Shown one piece after another: positions 11,230-19,460 of a DNA stretch of 64,000 nt. Position 1 is the stretch's first letter. Each line of letters begins with the position of its first letter. The stretch is taken from assembly GCF_010093235.1 (NCBI RefSeq), contig NZ_PDWP01000017.1, forward strand, positions 29,835 through 93,834, in the 5' to 3' direction. The translations under genes and the position numbers were made by a program. Under the pieces are notes generated by a model. The model worked only from the letters and a program-made list of their open reading frames with translations. It made no database searches and was not told where the DNA came from. This DNA comes from Pseudoxanthomonas suwonensis. Lineage in GTDB: Bacteria > Pseudomonadota > Gammaproteobacteria > Xanthomonadales > Xanthomonadaceae.

Positions 11230-11257
11230 CCATGCCGATGCACGGCATGGGCAGCCC
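11230..11257 (+). terminator. Weak hairpin between permease and sapC1
   Basis: CCATGCCG (11230-11237) and CGGCATGG (11243-11250) form an eight-pair stem, followed by GCAGCCCTTT. It lies between convergent genes. The T-run is short and offset, so this is only a candidate. Confidence 0.35.
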
Positions 11258-11293
11258 TTTCCGCTCGAATCCGTCGCACGGTGCGCCGCGGCC

Positions 11294-12028
11294 TCAGCCC
11301 TGCGCCGCCAGCCGCGCCCGCTTCCGCGCCACCAGCCGGTTGACGTTGTAGAGCGAGGCAAGCATCAGGTAGGCGCCCTCCAGCCAGCCGCTGCGATGCA
11401 GCGACACCACGTCCGCGTCCGCGAGCCCGGCCAGCCGCTCGCGGTCGATCGCGTGGAATCCCCGCAGGCGACCGGTCGTGGTGGCGTTGAACTGCAGGTC
11501 CAGCTCCACCGGCTGGATCAGCCCCAACCGCTCGAACTCGGCATACATGGGTCGTGCGGCCTGCACCCCGTCGTGGATCCCGCGCAGCACGCGGATGACG
11601 TATTCCAGGTACGGGCCATGGCCGCCCTGGGGCAGGAACACCGGCACGCCGTCGGGGGCGCCCACGCGCGGATGGTCCATGTCGACATGGATGACCGGCT
11701 CGAAGGTCTCCACGCCCTGGTCCACCTGCGCCTGGAACCCGATCAGGAACGGCCCCTTCGCCACGTACCCGGGCAGGTAGCCCGCGTCCCAGCGTCCGTC
11801 CTGGAGGAACAGGTTCTCGTCCTTGTCGAAGCCCAGCAGGGCGAACGCGTCCCAGCCCGATCCCTCGGCATTGCGCTTGAGCAGGATCGGGTAGTCACGC
11901 ACCAGTTCGGCGAACTCGGTCGGGAACGCGGGCACCGCGCCCACCGCGTCACCGAACTGCGGGCCGTAGCCTACCGCCACCCTGAGGTCCTTGTGGACCT
12001 CGTTGTTCAGAAGCTCGTAGCGCGCCAT
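11294..12028 (-). CDS. SapC-family protein (copy 1, paired with TonB receptor 1)
   Basis: A 244-residue protein of the SapC family, starting MARYELLNNEVHKDLRV. Characteristic segments are the PTEFAELVRDYPILLKR box, GYVAKGPFLIGF and the C-terminal LHRSGWLEGAYLMLASLYNVNRLVARK. The family is named after a Campylobacter surface-layer-associated protein; in Xanthomonas and Caulobacter these genes sit next to carbohydrate-type TonB receptors and their biochemical role is not established. No signal peptide or membrane segment is apparent, so it is probably cytoplasmic. It lies 123 bases after the receptor stop, beyond a terminator-like hairpin, and is a paralogue of the copy at 19461-20216. Confidence 0.88.
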   Translation of the reverse strand: MARYELLNNEVHKDLRVAVGYGPQFGDAVGAVPAFPTEFAELVRDYPILLKRNAEGSGWDAFALLGFDKDENLFLQDGRWDAGYLPGYVAKGPFLIGFQAQVDQGVETFEPVIHVDMDHPRVGAPDGVPVFLPQGGHGPYLEYVIRVLRGIHDGVQAARPMYAEFERLGLIQPVELDLQFNATTTGRLRGFHAIDRERLAGLADADVVSLHRSGWLEGAYLMLASLYNVNRLVARKRARLAAQG

Positions 12029-12095
12029 CCCCTCTCCTGTTCCCTGTCAACACGGGGCCGCGGGCGTTCCCTGCCCACCGCCCCGGCAAAGTGCA

Positions 12096-12121
12096 GGGAC
12101 CGCTGCACAGGCAGCGGTCCC
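12096..12121 (-). terminator. Hairpin between TonB receptor 1 and sapC1
   Basis: GGGACCGCTGC and GCAGCGGTCCC (12096-12106 and 12111-12121) form a perfect eleven-pair stem with a four-base loop, 30 bases after the receptor stop. There is no U-run, so it may be an mRNA-stabilising or partial terminator that lowers sapC1 relative to the receptor. The equivalent stem after receptor 2 has the same sequence core plus seven Us. Confidence 0.6.
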
Positions 12122-12151
12122 CGGCGCCACCACGACGGCAGCGTGCCCCGA

Positions 12152-15100
12152 TCAGAACTTGTAGCGCACGCCCACCATGTAGCGCGGCTCCTGGTCGACC
12201 AGCCTGACGATCTGGCTGCCGGTGCGGCCGTGCCAGCGCACGTCCTCGCCGGTCAGGTTGATCGCTTCCACGCTGAAGGCCCAGTGGTCGTCGAGCTGGT
12301 AGGTCACGCTCAGGTCGATCTGGTCGTACTCCTCGACGTAGTACGGATTGTGCGAGGCGTCGTCCTGGTTGCTGAGGATCAGGTACTCGTCGCGCCAGTT
12401 CCAGGCCAGGCGCGCCGACCAGCCGTACTTCTCGTACATCAGCATCACGTTGGCGGTGTCGCTGAGGCCCAGCAGGGCAAACTGCTCGGCGATGGACGCG
12501 TTGTTGAAGCCGACGTCGCCATTGACGATGGTGTAGTTGGCGTAGATACCGAAGCCGGTGTCGCCGAAGAAGTACTGGCCGGCCAGTTCCCAGCCATTGA
12601 GCTTGGCGGTGTGCTGGTTGACCGGGCGGCTGATGTTGAAGATGTACAGCGGATCGCCCTCCTCGCCGACCAGGTCGTAGGCCTCCTCCATCTGCAGCGC
12701 CTGGGTTCCGTCGTACGCGGCCAGGCCACCCGTGGCATCCGCGTTGCGCAGCATCGCCAGCGCGGTGAACAGGTTGGTGTCGCTCGCCGCGCAGGCGCCG
12801 TCCGGATTGCCCCCTGCCGCCTGCACCTGGGTCACGCAGTCCGCGCTGTCCAGGAAGGCGAGCGCCGCGCGTGCATCCGGCCCCGAGGTCGGGTCGGTCA
12901 GGCCATACATGTTCCCCTGGTACACCGAGGTGCCCAGGAAGTTGTTCACCGACTTGTTCCAGTAGGTCGCGCTCAGGTAGCTGGCATCGGCGAAATACCA
13001 CTCCAGCGCCAGGTCGATGTTGTTCGACTCCAGCGGCCGCAGCTTGGTGTTCTGCTCGGTACCCGAACCGCGGCTGGACTCGTTCAACAGCACCGATCCG
13101 TTCGGCCCGTTCACAGTGCCCGGACCCGCGGCCAGGCTGGTGAAGGGCGCACGCGCGATGGTACGACCAAACGAAGCGCGGCCTTTGAGGGTATCGGTGA
13201 AGTCGATCGAGAAGTCCAGGTTCGGCAGGATGTAGCTGTAGCTGTTCGTGTCGCGATAGACCGTCGTGTCGCCCGGCTCGCCATCCTGGATCCTGGAGTC
13301 GTTGTTGGCCTGCCAGACCACCGCCGCGCGATTGGCCACGACATTGACCGACTCGACATCGGTGGTTTCATAGCGCAGGCCCAGGCGGGTATTGGTGCGT
13401 CGACCCGCCAGCTGGCCTTCCAGGTCCACTTGGAAATAGGCCGAGTGGGTTTTCTCCTCCACCAAGCTGTTGGTGTTCAGGATCGGGTTGAGGCCAATGT
13501 CGGCGCCGTAGACATCCCTGGCCCACTTGGCCAGCTCCCCGGCATCCCCCCGGAAGCCACTGCGGAATGCGCCCGGCACGCTCCAGTCGTCGAACATGCC
13601 AACGACGTCGTACGGGGTTAGCAGGTCCATCAGGCCGTTCTGGACGTCGCTGGCGACGTTGGCCACCCCCCAGTTGCCCAGGACCTGCTGGTTCTCGGAA
13701 TTGTTCTGCTGCCGCAAGGTGATCTTGCTGGTGTCCACGCCGAACTGGAATCGCCCCTCGTCGAACACCCATTCGCCATCGATGCGCGCCTGCTTGATCT
13801 CCGACTCCTGGCGCTGCGCGTTGACCCGCAGGACCTGGGTACCGACCTGCCCTTCCTGCCACGGCGGGTTCACATCGCCATTGGTGCCCGCCTGGGCATC
13901 CGCCAGGGTCGGATACCAGGTTCGGGCGCCGATCGGCACGCCGTTGTTGAACCGCATCTCCTGGGCATAGTGCCCACCGCAGTTCGGCACGCCGGTGCAG
14001 CGGTTGGTGCCTGCCACGCTGACGTACAGCGCACCGCCCCCGGTCAGGGAATCATTGGGATTGCTCTCGGTCTTGGAATTGTGCGCGTCGAAGCTCAGGC
14101 GCAGGCTGTCGTTGACCTGCCAGTCCGCGTTAAGGCCGATCTGGTTGAACTCGTACTTCTGCGCATTGCGCTGCTGCTCCATGCCGAAATCCTTGAACGG
14201 CGTGGAACCGGCGGTGGATATCTCGCGGATGTACACAGGAGTGGCGACGGCGCCGCTGCGGTCGAACTCGATGTGCGTGTAGTTGTCGTCCTGCAACCAC
14301 ATACCCATCTCGCCGCGCTTCTCGGTGATCTCGTTGGTCGAGTGGGTGTAGTCCAGGGTGAAGACCAGGTCCTCGCGGGGAGCGAACTGCAGCACGGCCT
14401 GCGCGTTGACGCGCTCGCGCTCGAAATCGGAGAAGGCGTAGCGGATGTCGTTCGGACGCGCGTAGAGCTCGCCCAATTCCGGTTCGTTCACGATGGTGGG
14501 ATTGCCCGGCATCGAACCCGTCCATTCCTGGACATTCCACTTGTTCTCTGTCGCCTGGACCGAGCCGCCGCGGCGCTTCTGCTGGCTGGCGCTCAGGCTC
14601 ACGCCCCAGGTCTTGTCAGGATTGGCGTAGCTGAAGATGCCCGAGACCTCGGGCGTGATGTCGTTGTCGAACGGCTGCGACTTGTCGTAGACGCCCTTCA
14701 CGCCCGCGCTGGCCACCACCTCGCCGCCGCGGTTGTTGAACGGGCGCGCGGTGAGGATGTTGATCGTGGCACCGATGCCACCGGACGGGACGTGGGCCTG
14801 GCCGGTCTTGTAGACCTCCAGCCCGTTCACCGCCTCTGAGGCCAACTGGGCGAAGTTGAACGCGCGGGTGCCGCCATCCACGCCGCCAACGGGAACCTGG
14901 CGCGGCGCGCCGAACGCGTCGGCGCCGGGCACCTGGCGGCCGTTGAGGGTGACCATGTTGAACTGCGGGCCGAAGCCGCGCGCCGTGACCTGCGCGCCCT
15001 CGCCGTCGCGGCGTTCGATCGAGATACCGGTAATACGCTGAAGCGACTCGGCCAGGTTGGTGTCCGGGAACTTGCCGATGTCCTCGGCGCTCACCGCGTC

Positions 15101-15289
15101 CACGATGCCGGCGGAATCGCGCTTGATGTTCATCGCCTGGTCGAGACTGCTCCGCAGGCCCGTGACCTGCACGGTGTCCAGCTGGGTGGCTTCCTGGGAA
15201 TCTTGGGCGAAAGCGGGATTGATCACGACCATGCCGCCGACGATGGTGAACATCGCCCGCGAGCGGAACTTCTTCAGCTTCTGGCTCAT
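12152..15289 (-). CDS. TonB-dependent receptor, Xanthomonas/Caulobacter type (receptor 1)
   Basis: A 1045-residue outer-membrane transporter. The signal peptide spans about residues 1-29, followed by a TonB-box region (ATQLDTVQVTG). The plug domain contains DIGKFPDTNLAESLQRITGISIERR and GAQVTARGFGPQFNMVTLNGRQ. A long barrel ends RYMVGVRYKF with the terminal aromatic. The IKRD..GIVDA.SAEDIGKFPDTNLAESLQR block defines the large Xanthomonas/Caulobacter subfamily (TIGR01782), many of whose members import plant or microbial glycans. The start at 15289 (MSQKLKKFR) follows AGGA; a start at 15385 would place 32 non-hydrophobic residues before the signal peptide. The N-terminal 150 residues are nearly identical to receptor 2. 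Confidence 0.93.
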   Translation of the reverse strand: MSQKLKKFRSRAMFTIVGGMVVINPAFAQDSQEATQLDTVQVTGLRSSLDQAMNIKRDSAGIVDAVSAEDIGKFPDTNLAESLQRITGISIERRDGEGAQVTARGFGPQFNMVTLNGRQVPGADAFGAPRQVPVGGVDGGTRAFNFAQLASEAVNGLEVYKTGQAHVPSGGIGATINILTARPFNNRGGEVVASAGVKGVYDKSQPFDNDITPEVSGIFSYANPDKTWGVSLSASQQKRRGGSVQATENKWNVQEWTGSMPGNPTIVNEPELGELYARPNDIRYAFSDFERERVNAQAVLQFAPREDLVFTLDYTHSTNEITEKRGEMGMWLQDDNYTHIEFDRSGAVATPVYIREISTAGSTPFKDFGMEQQRNAQKYEFNQIGLNADWQVNDSLRLSFDAHNSKTESNPNDSLTGGGALYVSVAGTNRCTGVPNCGGHYAQEMRFNNGVPIGARTWYPTLADAQAGTNGDVNPPWQEGQVGTQVLRVNAQRQESEIKQARIDGEWVFDEGRFQFGVDTSKITLRQQNNSENQQVLGNWGVANVASDVQNGLMDLLTPYDVVGMFDDWSVPGAFRSGFRGDAGELAKWARDVYGADIGLNPILNTNSLVEEKTHSAYFQVDLEGQLAGRRTNTRLGLRYETTDVESVNVVANRAAVVWQANNDSRIQDGEPGDTTVYRDTNSYSYILPNLDFSIDFTDTLKGRASFGRTIARAPFTSLAAGPGTVNGPNGSVLLNESSRGSGTEQNTKLRPLESNNIDLALEWYFADASYLSATYWNKSVNNFLGTSVYQGNMYGLTDPTSGPDARAALAFLDSADCVTQVQAAGGNPDGACAASDTNLFTALAMLRNADATGGLAAYDGTQALQMEEAYDLVGEEGDPLYIFNISRPVNQHTAKLNGWELAGQYFFGDTGFGIYANYTIVNGDVGFNNASIAEQFALLGLSDTANVMLMYEKYGWSARLAWNWRDEYLILSNQDDASHNPYYVEEYDQIDLSVTYQLDDHWAFSVEAINLTGEDVRWHGRTGSQIVRLVDQEPRYMVGVRYKF

Positions 15290-15359
15290 TGGGGGATCCT
15301 TGGCACTGGGGGATTGACAGCTGTCGGCATGCGAAGGCGCATGCGATCGGGGGCGGCTG

Positions 15360-15401
15360 TCACGCTGATGGACAGCGCTGGACATCGGGGAACATGCACA
15401 T
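15360..15401 (-). other. Candidate leader ORF in the receptor 1 5'-UTR
   Basis: GGAGAGGG (15410-15417) lies eight bases before an ATG at 15401 that opens a 13-codon frame (MCMFPDVQRCPSA). The equivalent position in the receptor 2 leader also has a strong Shine-Dalgarno and ATG, but a one-base indel shifts the frame, so the peptide is not conserved. The rest of the 15290-15577 leader holds a GCCCGG-TTCA-CCGGGC hairpin (15445-15460) and a GACAGCTGTC palindrome near 15316-15325. Confidence 0.3.
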
Positions 15402-15577
15402 CCTGTAAGCCCTCTCCATGTTTCTCCTGGGTGAGTCCTCCGCCGCCCGGTTCACCGGGCACGACCCGCACCAGCCTCGGCGGGTAGCTACGCGGCCGAC
15501 GCCTGCCGGCGGAAGAACCAGATGCAGGCTCTACGTCCTGCATCCCGCGTGTTGGCACTGCGGGCTGGGAAACCGGC

Positions 15578-15589
15578 GGTACCGTTAAC
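15578..15589 (-). promoter_or_regulatory. LacI-like operator upstream of receptor 1
   Basis: GGTACCGTTAAC is an imperfect palindrome (8 of 12 positions symmetrical) lying just downstream of the predicted -10 box, where a repressor would block transcription. It resembles sugar-regulator operators of Xanthomonas such as the xylose box (TGGTAGCGCTAACA, from memory). The same element occurs before receptor 2. No LacI-family gene is present in the window, so the regulator is unknown. Confidence 0.55.
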
Positions 15590-15600
15590 GCGGGGCGCAT

Positions 15601-15628
15601 GGATAACAGCTGTTTTCCAGGGTGTAAA
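15601..15628 (-). promoter_or_regulatory. Predicted promoter of receptor 1
   Basis: On the minus strand TTTACA (-35, 15623-15628) and TTATCC (-10, 15601-15606) are separated by 16 bases. The same arrangement with an almost identical spacer is found upstream of receptor 2. Transcription would start near 15594, giving a leader of about 300 bases. Confidence 0.55.
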
Positions 15629-15897
15629 CAACGCGTTGCACAGTTCTTCCACGGTTACGCGTGAGACGTTCACGCACAGAAAACAAACCGGGAAACTGCA
15701 TCAGATCATTCTGACGAGTTGTTCGTGCTTTGCTGATCTCAGATGTGTCCTGGCATTTCAAAACGACATGCCAATCAGCAATTTGCGGAATACGCCGCTG
15801 TATGCAGCCGTCCGTGTATCCGGGTATGGATTCATGCGCTTCGGCAACGCGCGCATCCGTGCTTGGAAGCATTTCCGGGCGACAGCGCTATCCATTA

Positions 15898-15915
15898 TTG
15901 TGCGGCGCAGCACCA
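15898..15915. promoter_or_regulatory. Upstream palindrome (receptor 1 copy)
   Basis: TTGTGC-N6-GCACCA lies about 270 bases upstream of the -35 box. A perfect version, TTGTGC-N6-GCACAA, lies at nearly the same distance from the receptor 2 promoter. It is probably a binding site for an unidentified regulator. The rest of 15640-16043, between the DUF6445-like gene and this promoter, shows nothing else I recognise. Confidence 0.4.
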
Positions 15916-16043
15916 TATCTGCGTGTCATGCGCTTTCCGCCACGAATCGATGAATACGGGGCGCCTGGACGTGCCACCAGGCACACCCTGGCGCGTCGGT
16001 GGGCGTGGGGGCCGCTGCGGATTACATGCTTCCCGGCCGCGAG

Positions 16044-16742
16044 CTAGGGAATCACGTCGATGAAGGTGTTGATCGACAACCGACCGGTCAGGGGGTCGGG
16101 CGGCGGCACGTTGTGGTTGTCGATCGTCGCCGAGTGCAGCGAGTTGCGCCGGTACATCACCAGCCGGTTGAACACGCCTTCGACCTGGCCGATGCGCTCG
16201 AACATTGGCGTGTCCTCGCCTATGTAGCCGTAACCGGGCGCATCGGGACCCCGGCTTTCGGATTCCAGCTGCCGGTAGTACGCCTCCTGCCGCGCCTCGT
16301 CCACGTATTCGTAGCCGGTGGCGCGGTGGCGGTAGAACGCGGTGCCGCCCCACTGCCCGCGGAACAGGTAATGCACCGAAGCCAGCCCCTGGTGCGAGGC
16401 CGAGTCGATGTGCGGGATCCGCTGCAGGAAGGCCAGCTTCTCCGGCGCCTGCGTGACCAGCGAGTAATGGCACATCGGGAACCGCAGGCGCCCGGGTCGC
16501 AGGCCGAAGAATTCTCCCAGCAGCGGCTGCACCAGCCGCTCCAGGAAGGCTTCGTAGGACGCCGGCGCACGCGCCCGGAGCCCCGGGAAGAACGCGCCCT
16601 GCGGCGCGAACTCCAGGCGCGTGGCCTTGCGCACCAGCCGCTCCGGATCGGCCACGAACTGGTCGACCACCAGCAACGGGGCGCCCTCGCTGCCGATGGA
16701 CAGGCGCTGGACGCGGACCTGCGGGGGCAGCTCGATGATCAC
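16044..16742 (-). CDS. DUF6445-like protein with 2-oxoglutarate/Fe(II) oxygenase-type motif
   Basis: A 232-residue protein placed last in the receptor 2 operon. I assign a GTG start at 16742, seven bases after the halogenase stop; no ATG fits. It resembles the DUF6445 proteins that accompany halogenase/SapC genes. The sequence contains H111-I-D113 (PHIDSAS), H203 (NSLHSAT) and R221-L-S223 (GRLSIN). That spacing of HxD, distal H and RxS is what the double-stranded beta-helix core of Fe(II)/2-oxoglutarate oxygenases uses for iron and 2-oxoglutarate. Enzyme activity is my inference; substrate unknown. No signal peptide. Confidence 0.75.
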   Translation of the reverse strand: MIIELPPQVRVQRLSIGSEGAPLLVVDQFVADPERLVRKATRLEFAPQGAFFPGLRARAPASYEAFLERLVQPLLGEFFGLRPGRLRFPMCHYSLVTQAPEKLAFLQRIPHIDSASHQGLASVHYLFRGQWGGTAFYRHRATGYEYVDEARQEAYYRQLESESRGPDAPGYGYIGEDTPMFERIGQVEGVFNRLVMYRRNSLHSATIDNHNVPPPDPLTGRLSINTFIDVIP

Positions 16743-16749
16743 GGCAGGC

Positions 16750-18342
16750 TCAACCCACCACGGACTTGCGGCGCATGGTCCACACCGAAGGATCGGCCGG
16801 GCAGTAGCGTTTGAGGAACTCGTGGTGGGGCGGCATGGCCTCGACCATCTGGTCGATCGGCGCGCGCACGCCATCCATCAGCCGCTTCATGTCGGCGTCG
16901 CCGAGCGCGCGGGTGATCAGGTGGTGCTTCTCCGGCACCACGCCCTGGCCGAGCATGCAGTGGGTCCACGAATCCAGGCGGAACAGCTCGTCCTCGCCCT
17001 GCCAGGCATAGCCGCTCTCGCGGAAGATGCGGATGCGCTCGGCCAGCTCCTTCGGCACCTCCATCTCGCGGCACGCCTTCCACATCGGCTCGTCGCGCTC
17101 GTTGAGGTGGTAGTGCAGGATGATGAAGTTGCGGATGTGCTCCAGCTCGGCGCAGCAGACGTCGTTGAACCGCTCGGCCACCGATTCGTCGATGCCGGCG
17201 ATCGGGAACATCTGGATCAGCTTGGTCACCGCGGAGAGGCTGACGTGGATGCTGGTGGACTCCAGCGGTTCGATGAAGCTGCTGGCCAGGCCCAGCGCGA
17301 CCACGTTCTTGTTCCACACCTTGCGCCGGCGGCCGGTGCGGAACGGCACGATCCAGGGATCGCGCACGATGTTGGCGTCCGGATAGCAGGCGCGCAGCTT
17401 CGCGGCCGCCTCGTCGTCGGACATGTGCGCGCTGGAGAACACCCAGCCGCAACCGACCCGGTGCTGCAGGGCGATGTGCCAGCGCCAGCCGGCCTCGTGG
17501 GCGACGGCGCGGGTATACGGCACCGGCGGCTCGTCGGTCTCCACCTGCATGGCCACGGCGCGGTTGGACGGCAGCCAGTTGTTCCAGTCGATGAAGCCGG
17601 TCTTGAGGGTCTGCTCGATCAGCAGGCCGCGGAAACCGGTGCAGTCGATGAACAGGTCGCCCTCCACCACCTGGCCGTCCTCGAGCACCAGGGCCTGGAC
17701 GAAACCGTTCTCCGGATCCTGGCGCACCTCGCGGATCTTGCCCTCGATGCGATTCAGGCCGCGGCCCTCGCACTTGCTGCGCATGAACGCCGCGTACAAC
17801 GCCGCGTCGAAGTGGTAGGCGTAGCTGACGTTGCTGCGGCTCATGGTCGTGGGCGACTGGACCCAGCGCATGGACCATTGCTGCGCGTCGCCATCGCCCT
17901 GGTTGAAGAGCGCGAAGCGCTGCTTGCGCGAGGCGGCGGTCTCCAGGCAGTAGTCGCCGAGCGTCGACTTGGCGCCACGGCGGCGGCTCTCCAGCCAGAA
18001 CTGGTGGAAGTCGCAGGACCAGGTGTTGACGCCGGTGGTGCCGAACGGGTGGAAGTAGTGGTCGCCCGGGCGACGCCAGTTCTCGAAGGAGATCGAGAGC
18101 TTGAAGCTTCCGGCCACCGCCTGCATGAACTCGCGCTCGTCGATCTGCAGCAGGCGGTGGAAGGTGCGGATGGTCGGGATGGTCGACTCGCCCACGCCGA
18201 CGGTACCGATCTCCTCCGACTCCACCAGGGTGATGTCCAGCAGCCCGCGGAACTGGTGGGTCAGCGCGCACGCGGCGACCCATCCGGCGGTGCCGCCGCC
18301 GGCGATGACGACCTTGCGAATCCGGTTCTTTTCCAAAGCCAT
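16750..18342 (-). CDS. Flavin-dependent tryptophan-halogenase family protein
   Basis: A 530-residue FAD enzyme. The N-terminal dinucleotide motif is VVIAGGGTAGW (residues 11-21), followed by TVGVGESTIPT. The lysine equivalent to the catalytic Lys79 of PrnA is K81 (GSFKLSISF), and the EPLES motif with the active-site glutamate is at E358 (SSFIEPLESTSI). The halogenase motif WxWxIP is present as W286-R-W288-H-I-A291, with alanine replacing proline. Family members beside TonB receptors, such as BrvH from Brevundimonas, can halogenate free indole in vitro, but their natural substrates are unknown. It uses reduced FAD supplied by a reductase, not seen here. It sits 92 bases after the cupin-like gene and seven bases before the DUF6445-like gene. 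Confidence 0.92.
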   Translation of the reverse strand: MALEKNRIRKVVIAGGGTAGWVAACALTHQFRGLLDITLVESEEIGTVGVGESTIPTIRTFHRLLQIDEREFMQAVAGSFKLSISFENWRRPGDHYFHPFGTTGVNTWSCDFHQFWLESRRRGAKSTLGDYCLETAASRKQRFALFNQGDGDAQQWSMRWVQSPTTMSRSNVSYAYHFDAALYAAFMRSKCEGRGLNRIEGKIREVRQDPENGFVQALVLEDGQVVEGDLFIDCTGFRGLLIEQTLKTGFIDWNNWLPSNRAVAMQVETDEPPVPYTRAVAHEAGWRWHIALQHRVGCGWVFSSAHMSDDEAAAKLRACYPDANIVRDPWIVPFRTGRRRKVWNKNVVALGLASSFIEPLESTSIHVSLSAVTKLIQMFPIAGIDESVAERFNDVCCAELEHIRNFIILHYHLNERDEPMWKACREMEVPKELAERIRIFRESGYAWQGEDELFRLDSWTHCMLGQGVVPEKHHLITRALGDADMKRLMDGVRAPIDQMVEAMPPHHEFLKRYCPADPSVWTMRRKSVVG

Positions 18343-18434
18343 TCCCCTCTCTCTGGTGCCGCGCAGTGGCGCGTCTGGACGGGCGGCGGCAAGGGCCGCG
18401 CGCCCGCTGGATTTTCCCCGGGCGGCCGCCGCCG

Positions 18435-19457
18435 CTACCGGTTGAGCTTGTTGATCAGCAGGGCGCGCATCCGCCTGGCCTGCACCTCGTCGAACGGCGC
18501 CAGGTAGTTGCGCGCCGCCTCGGGCAGGTGCTCGGCGGCGCGCCCGCTGTCGCCGAAGACGTAGTACTCGAAGACCTCCCGCCAGGCCTGCTTCTCCACC
18601 TCGGGGCGGTCGCGCAGGGTCCAGATGGCGTGGTAGAGCGCATGCATGGGCGTGGGGATCCACGCCGGCATGCTCGCCCACCAGTAGTTGACCAGCACCG
18701 TGAACGGGTCCAGCCCCTGGACGTGGTGCCACCACATGCTCGGGATGAACAGCGCGTCGCCCGGCTCCAGCACCACGGTCTGCGCATGCGCCAGCGCCTC
18801 GCGGAAGCGCGGGTAGCGCTCGAAATCCGGGTCGCGGAAGTCCACCATGCTCACCGCCTGGCCACCCGGGGTAGGCTCCAGCGGCCCCGGGTACAGGTTG
18901 TGGATCTGCGCGGGCGGGAACAGGGTGAAGCGGCGCCGCCCCACCGCGCAGCAGGCGATGTTGTTCGGCGCGTCATAGTGGCAGGACGCGGTGACCCGGT
19001 TGCCGATCCAGATCGCCGGCGGCGCCTGCACGCCCTTGGCGGCGAATTCCAGGTCGTTCTCCTGGCGCATGCCCGGCAGGCAGTAGTCCACCAGCAGCGA
19101 GGCCACGTAGTAGGTAGGCGGTGCAGGATCGTCCAGGTGGGAAGCCAGGTCGTCCAGCACCTGGTCGAGCTGTCCGCGCCTGACCTCGCAGTTCAGGGCG
19201 GTGAAATCGGCGTTGTAGTACGGGCGGCCCTCGGTGGATGGATCGCCCCAGGAGTAATGGACCGGGTTGCCGTTGTAGTGGCCGCGCAGGTAATCCATGG
19301 CTGCCTGCGGTCCCTGCAATCCGGCCTGGACCAGCCCCCAGTCGCCGGCAAGCCCGCGCATGACCGTGGGCACGGCATCATCCAGCAACCGCTCAAGGGG
19401 CAGGTCGTCACGCCGGCCACCCTGGATTTCGCGTACGGGAAGTAGCGTGTCGAACAT
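18435..19457 (-). CDS. Cupin/JmjC-like protein (putative Fe(II) oxygenase)
   Basis: A 340-residue cytoplasmic protein of the cupin-like (JmjC-related) type. The metal triad appears as H160-Y-D162 (ASCHYDAPNNI) with a distal histidine at 244/245 (FIPSMWWHHVQG). The GRRRFTLFPPAQIHNLYPGP segment between them is typical of the factor-inhibiting-HIF-like hydroxylase fold. Relatives occur next to SapC, halogenase and TonB receptors in Caulobacter and Xanthomonas. It starts three bases after the sapC2 stop, so translation is tightly coupled. Substrate unknown; hydroxylation of a peptide or small molecule is inferred only. Confidence 0.85.
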   Translation of the reverse strand: MFDTLLPVREIQGGRRDDLPLERLLDDAVPTVMRGLAGDWGLVQAGLQGPQAAMDYLRGHYNGNPVHYSWGDPSTEGRPYYNADFTALNCEVRRGQLDQVLDDLASHLDDPAPPTYYVASLLVDYCLPGMRQENDLEFAAKGVQAPPAIWIGNRVTASCHYDAPNNIACCAVGRRRFTLFPPAQIHNLYPGPLEPTPGGQAVSMVDFRDPDFERYPRFREALAHAQTVVLEPGDALFIPSMWWHHVQGLDPFTVLVNYWWASMPAWIPTPMHALYHAIWTLRDRPEVEKQAWREVFEYYVFGDSGRAAEHLPEAARNYLAPFDEVQARRMRALLINKLNR

Positions 19458-19460
19458 GGC

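Noticed and set aside
15290..15385. In-frame N-terminal extension of receptor 1 from an ATG at 15385
   Set aside because: It would put 32 polar residues before the signal peptide. The equivalent sequence at receptor 2 is out of frame, so it is leader RNA rather than protein.
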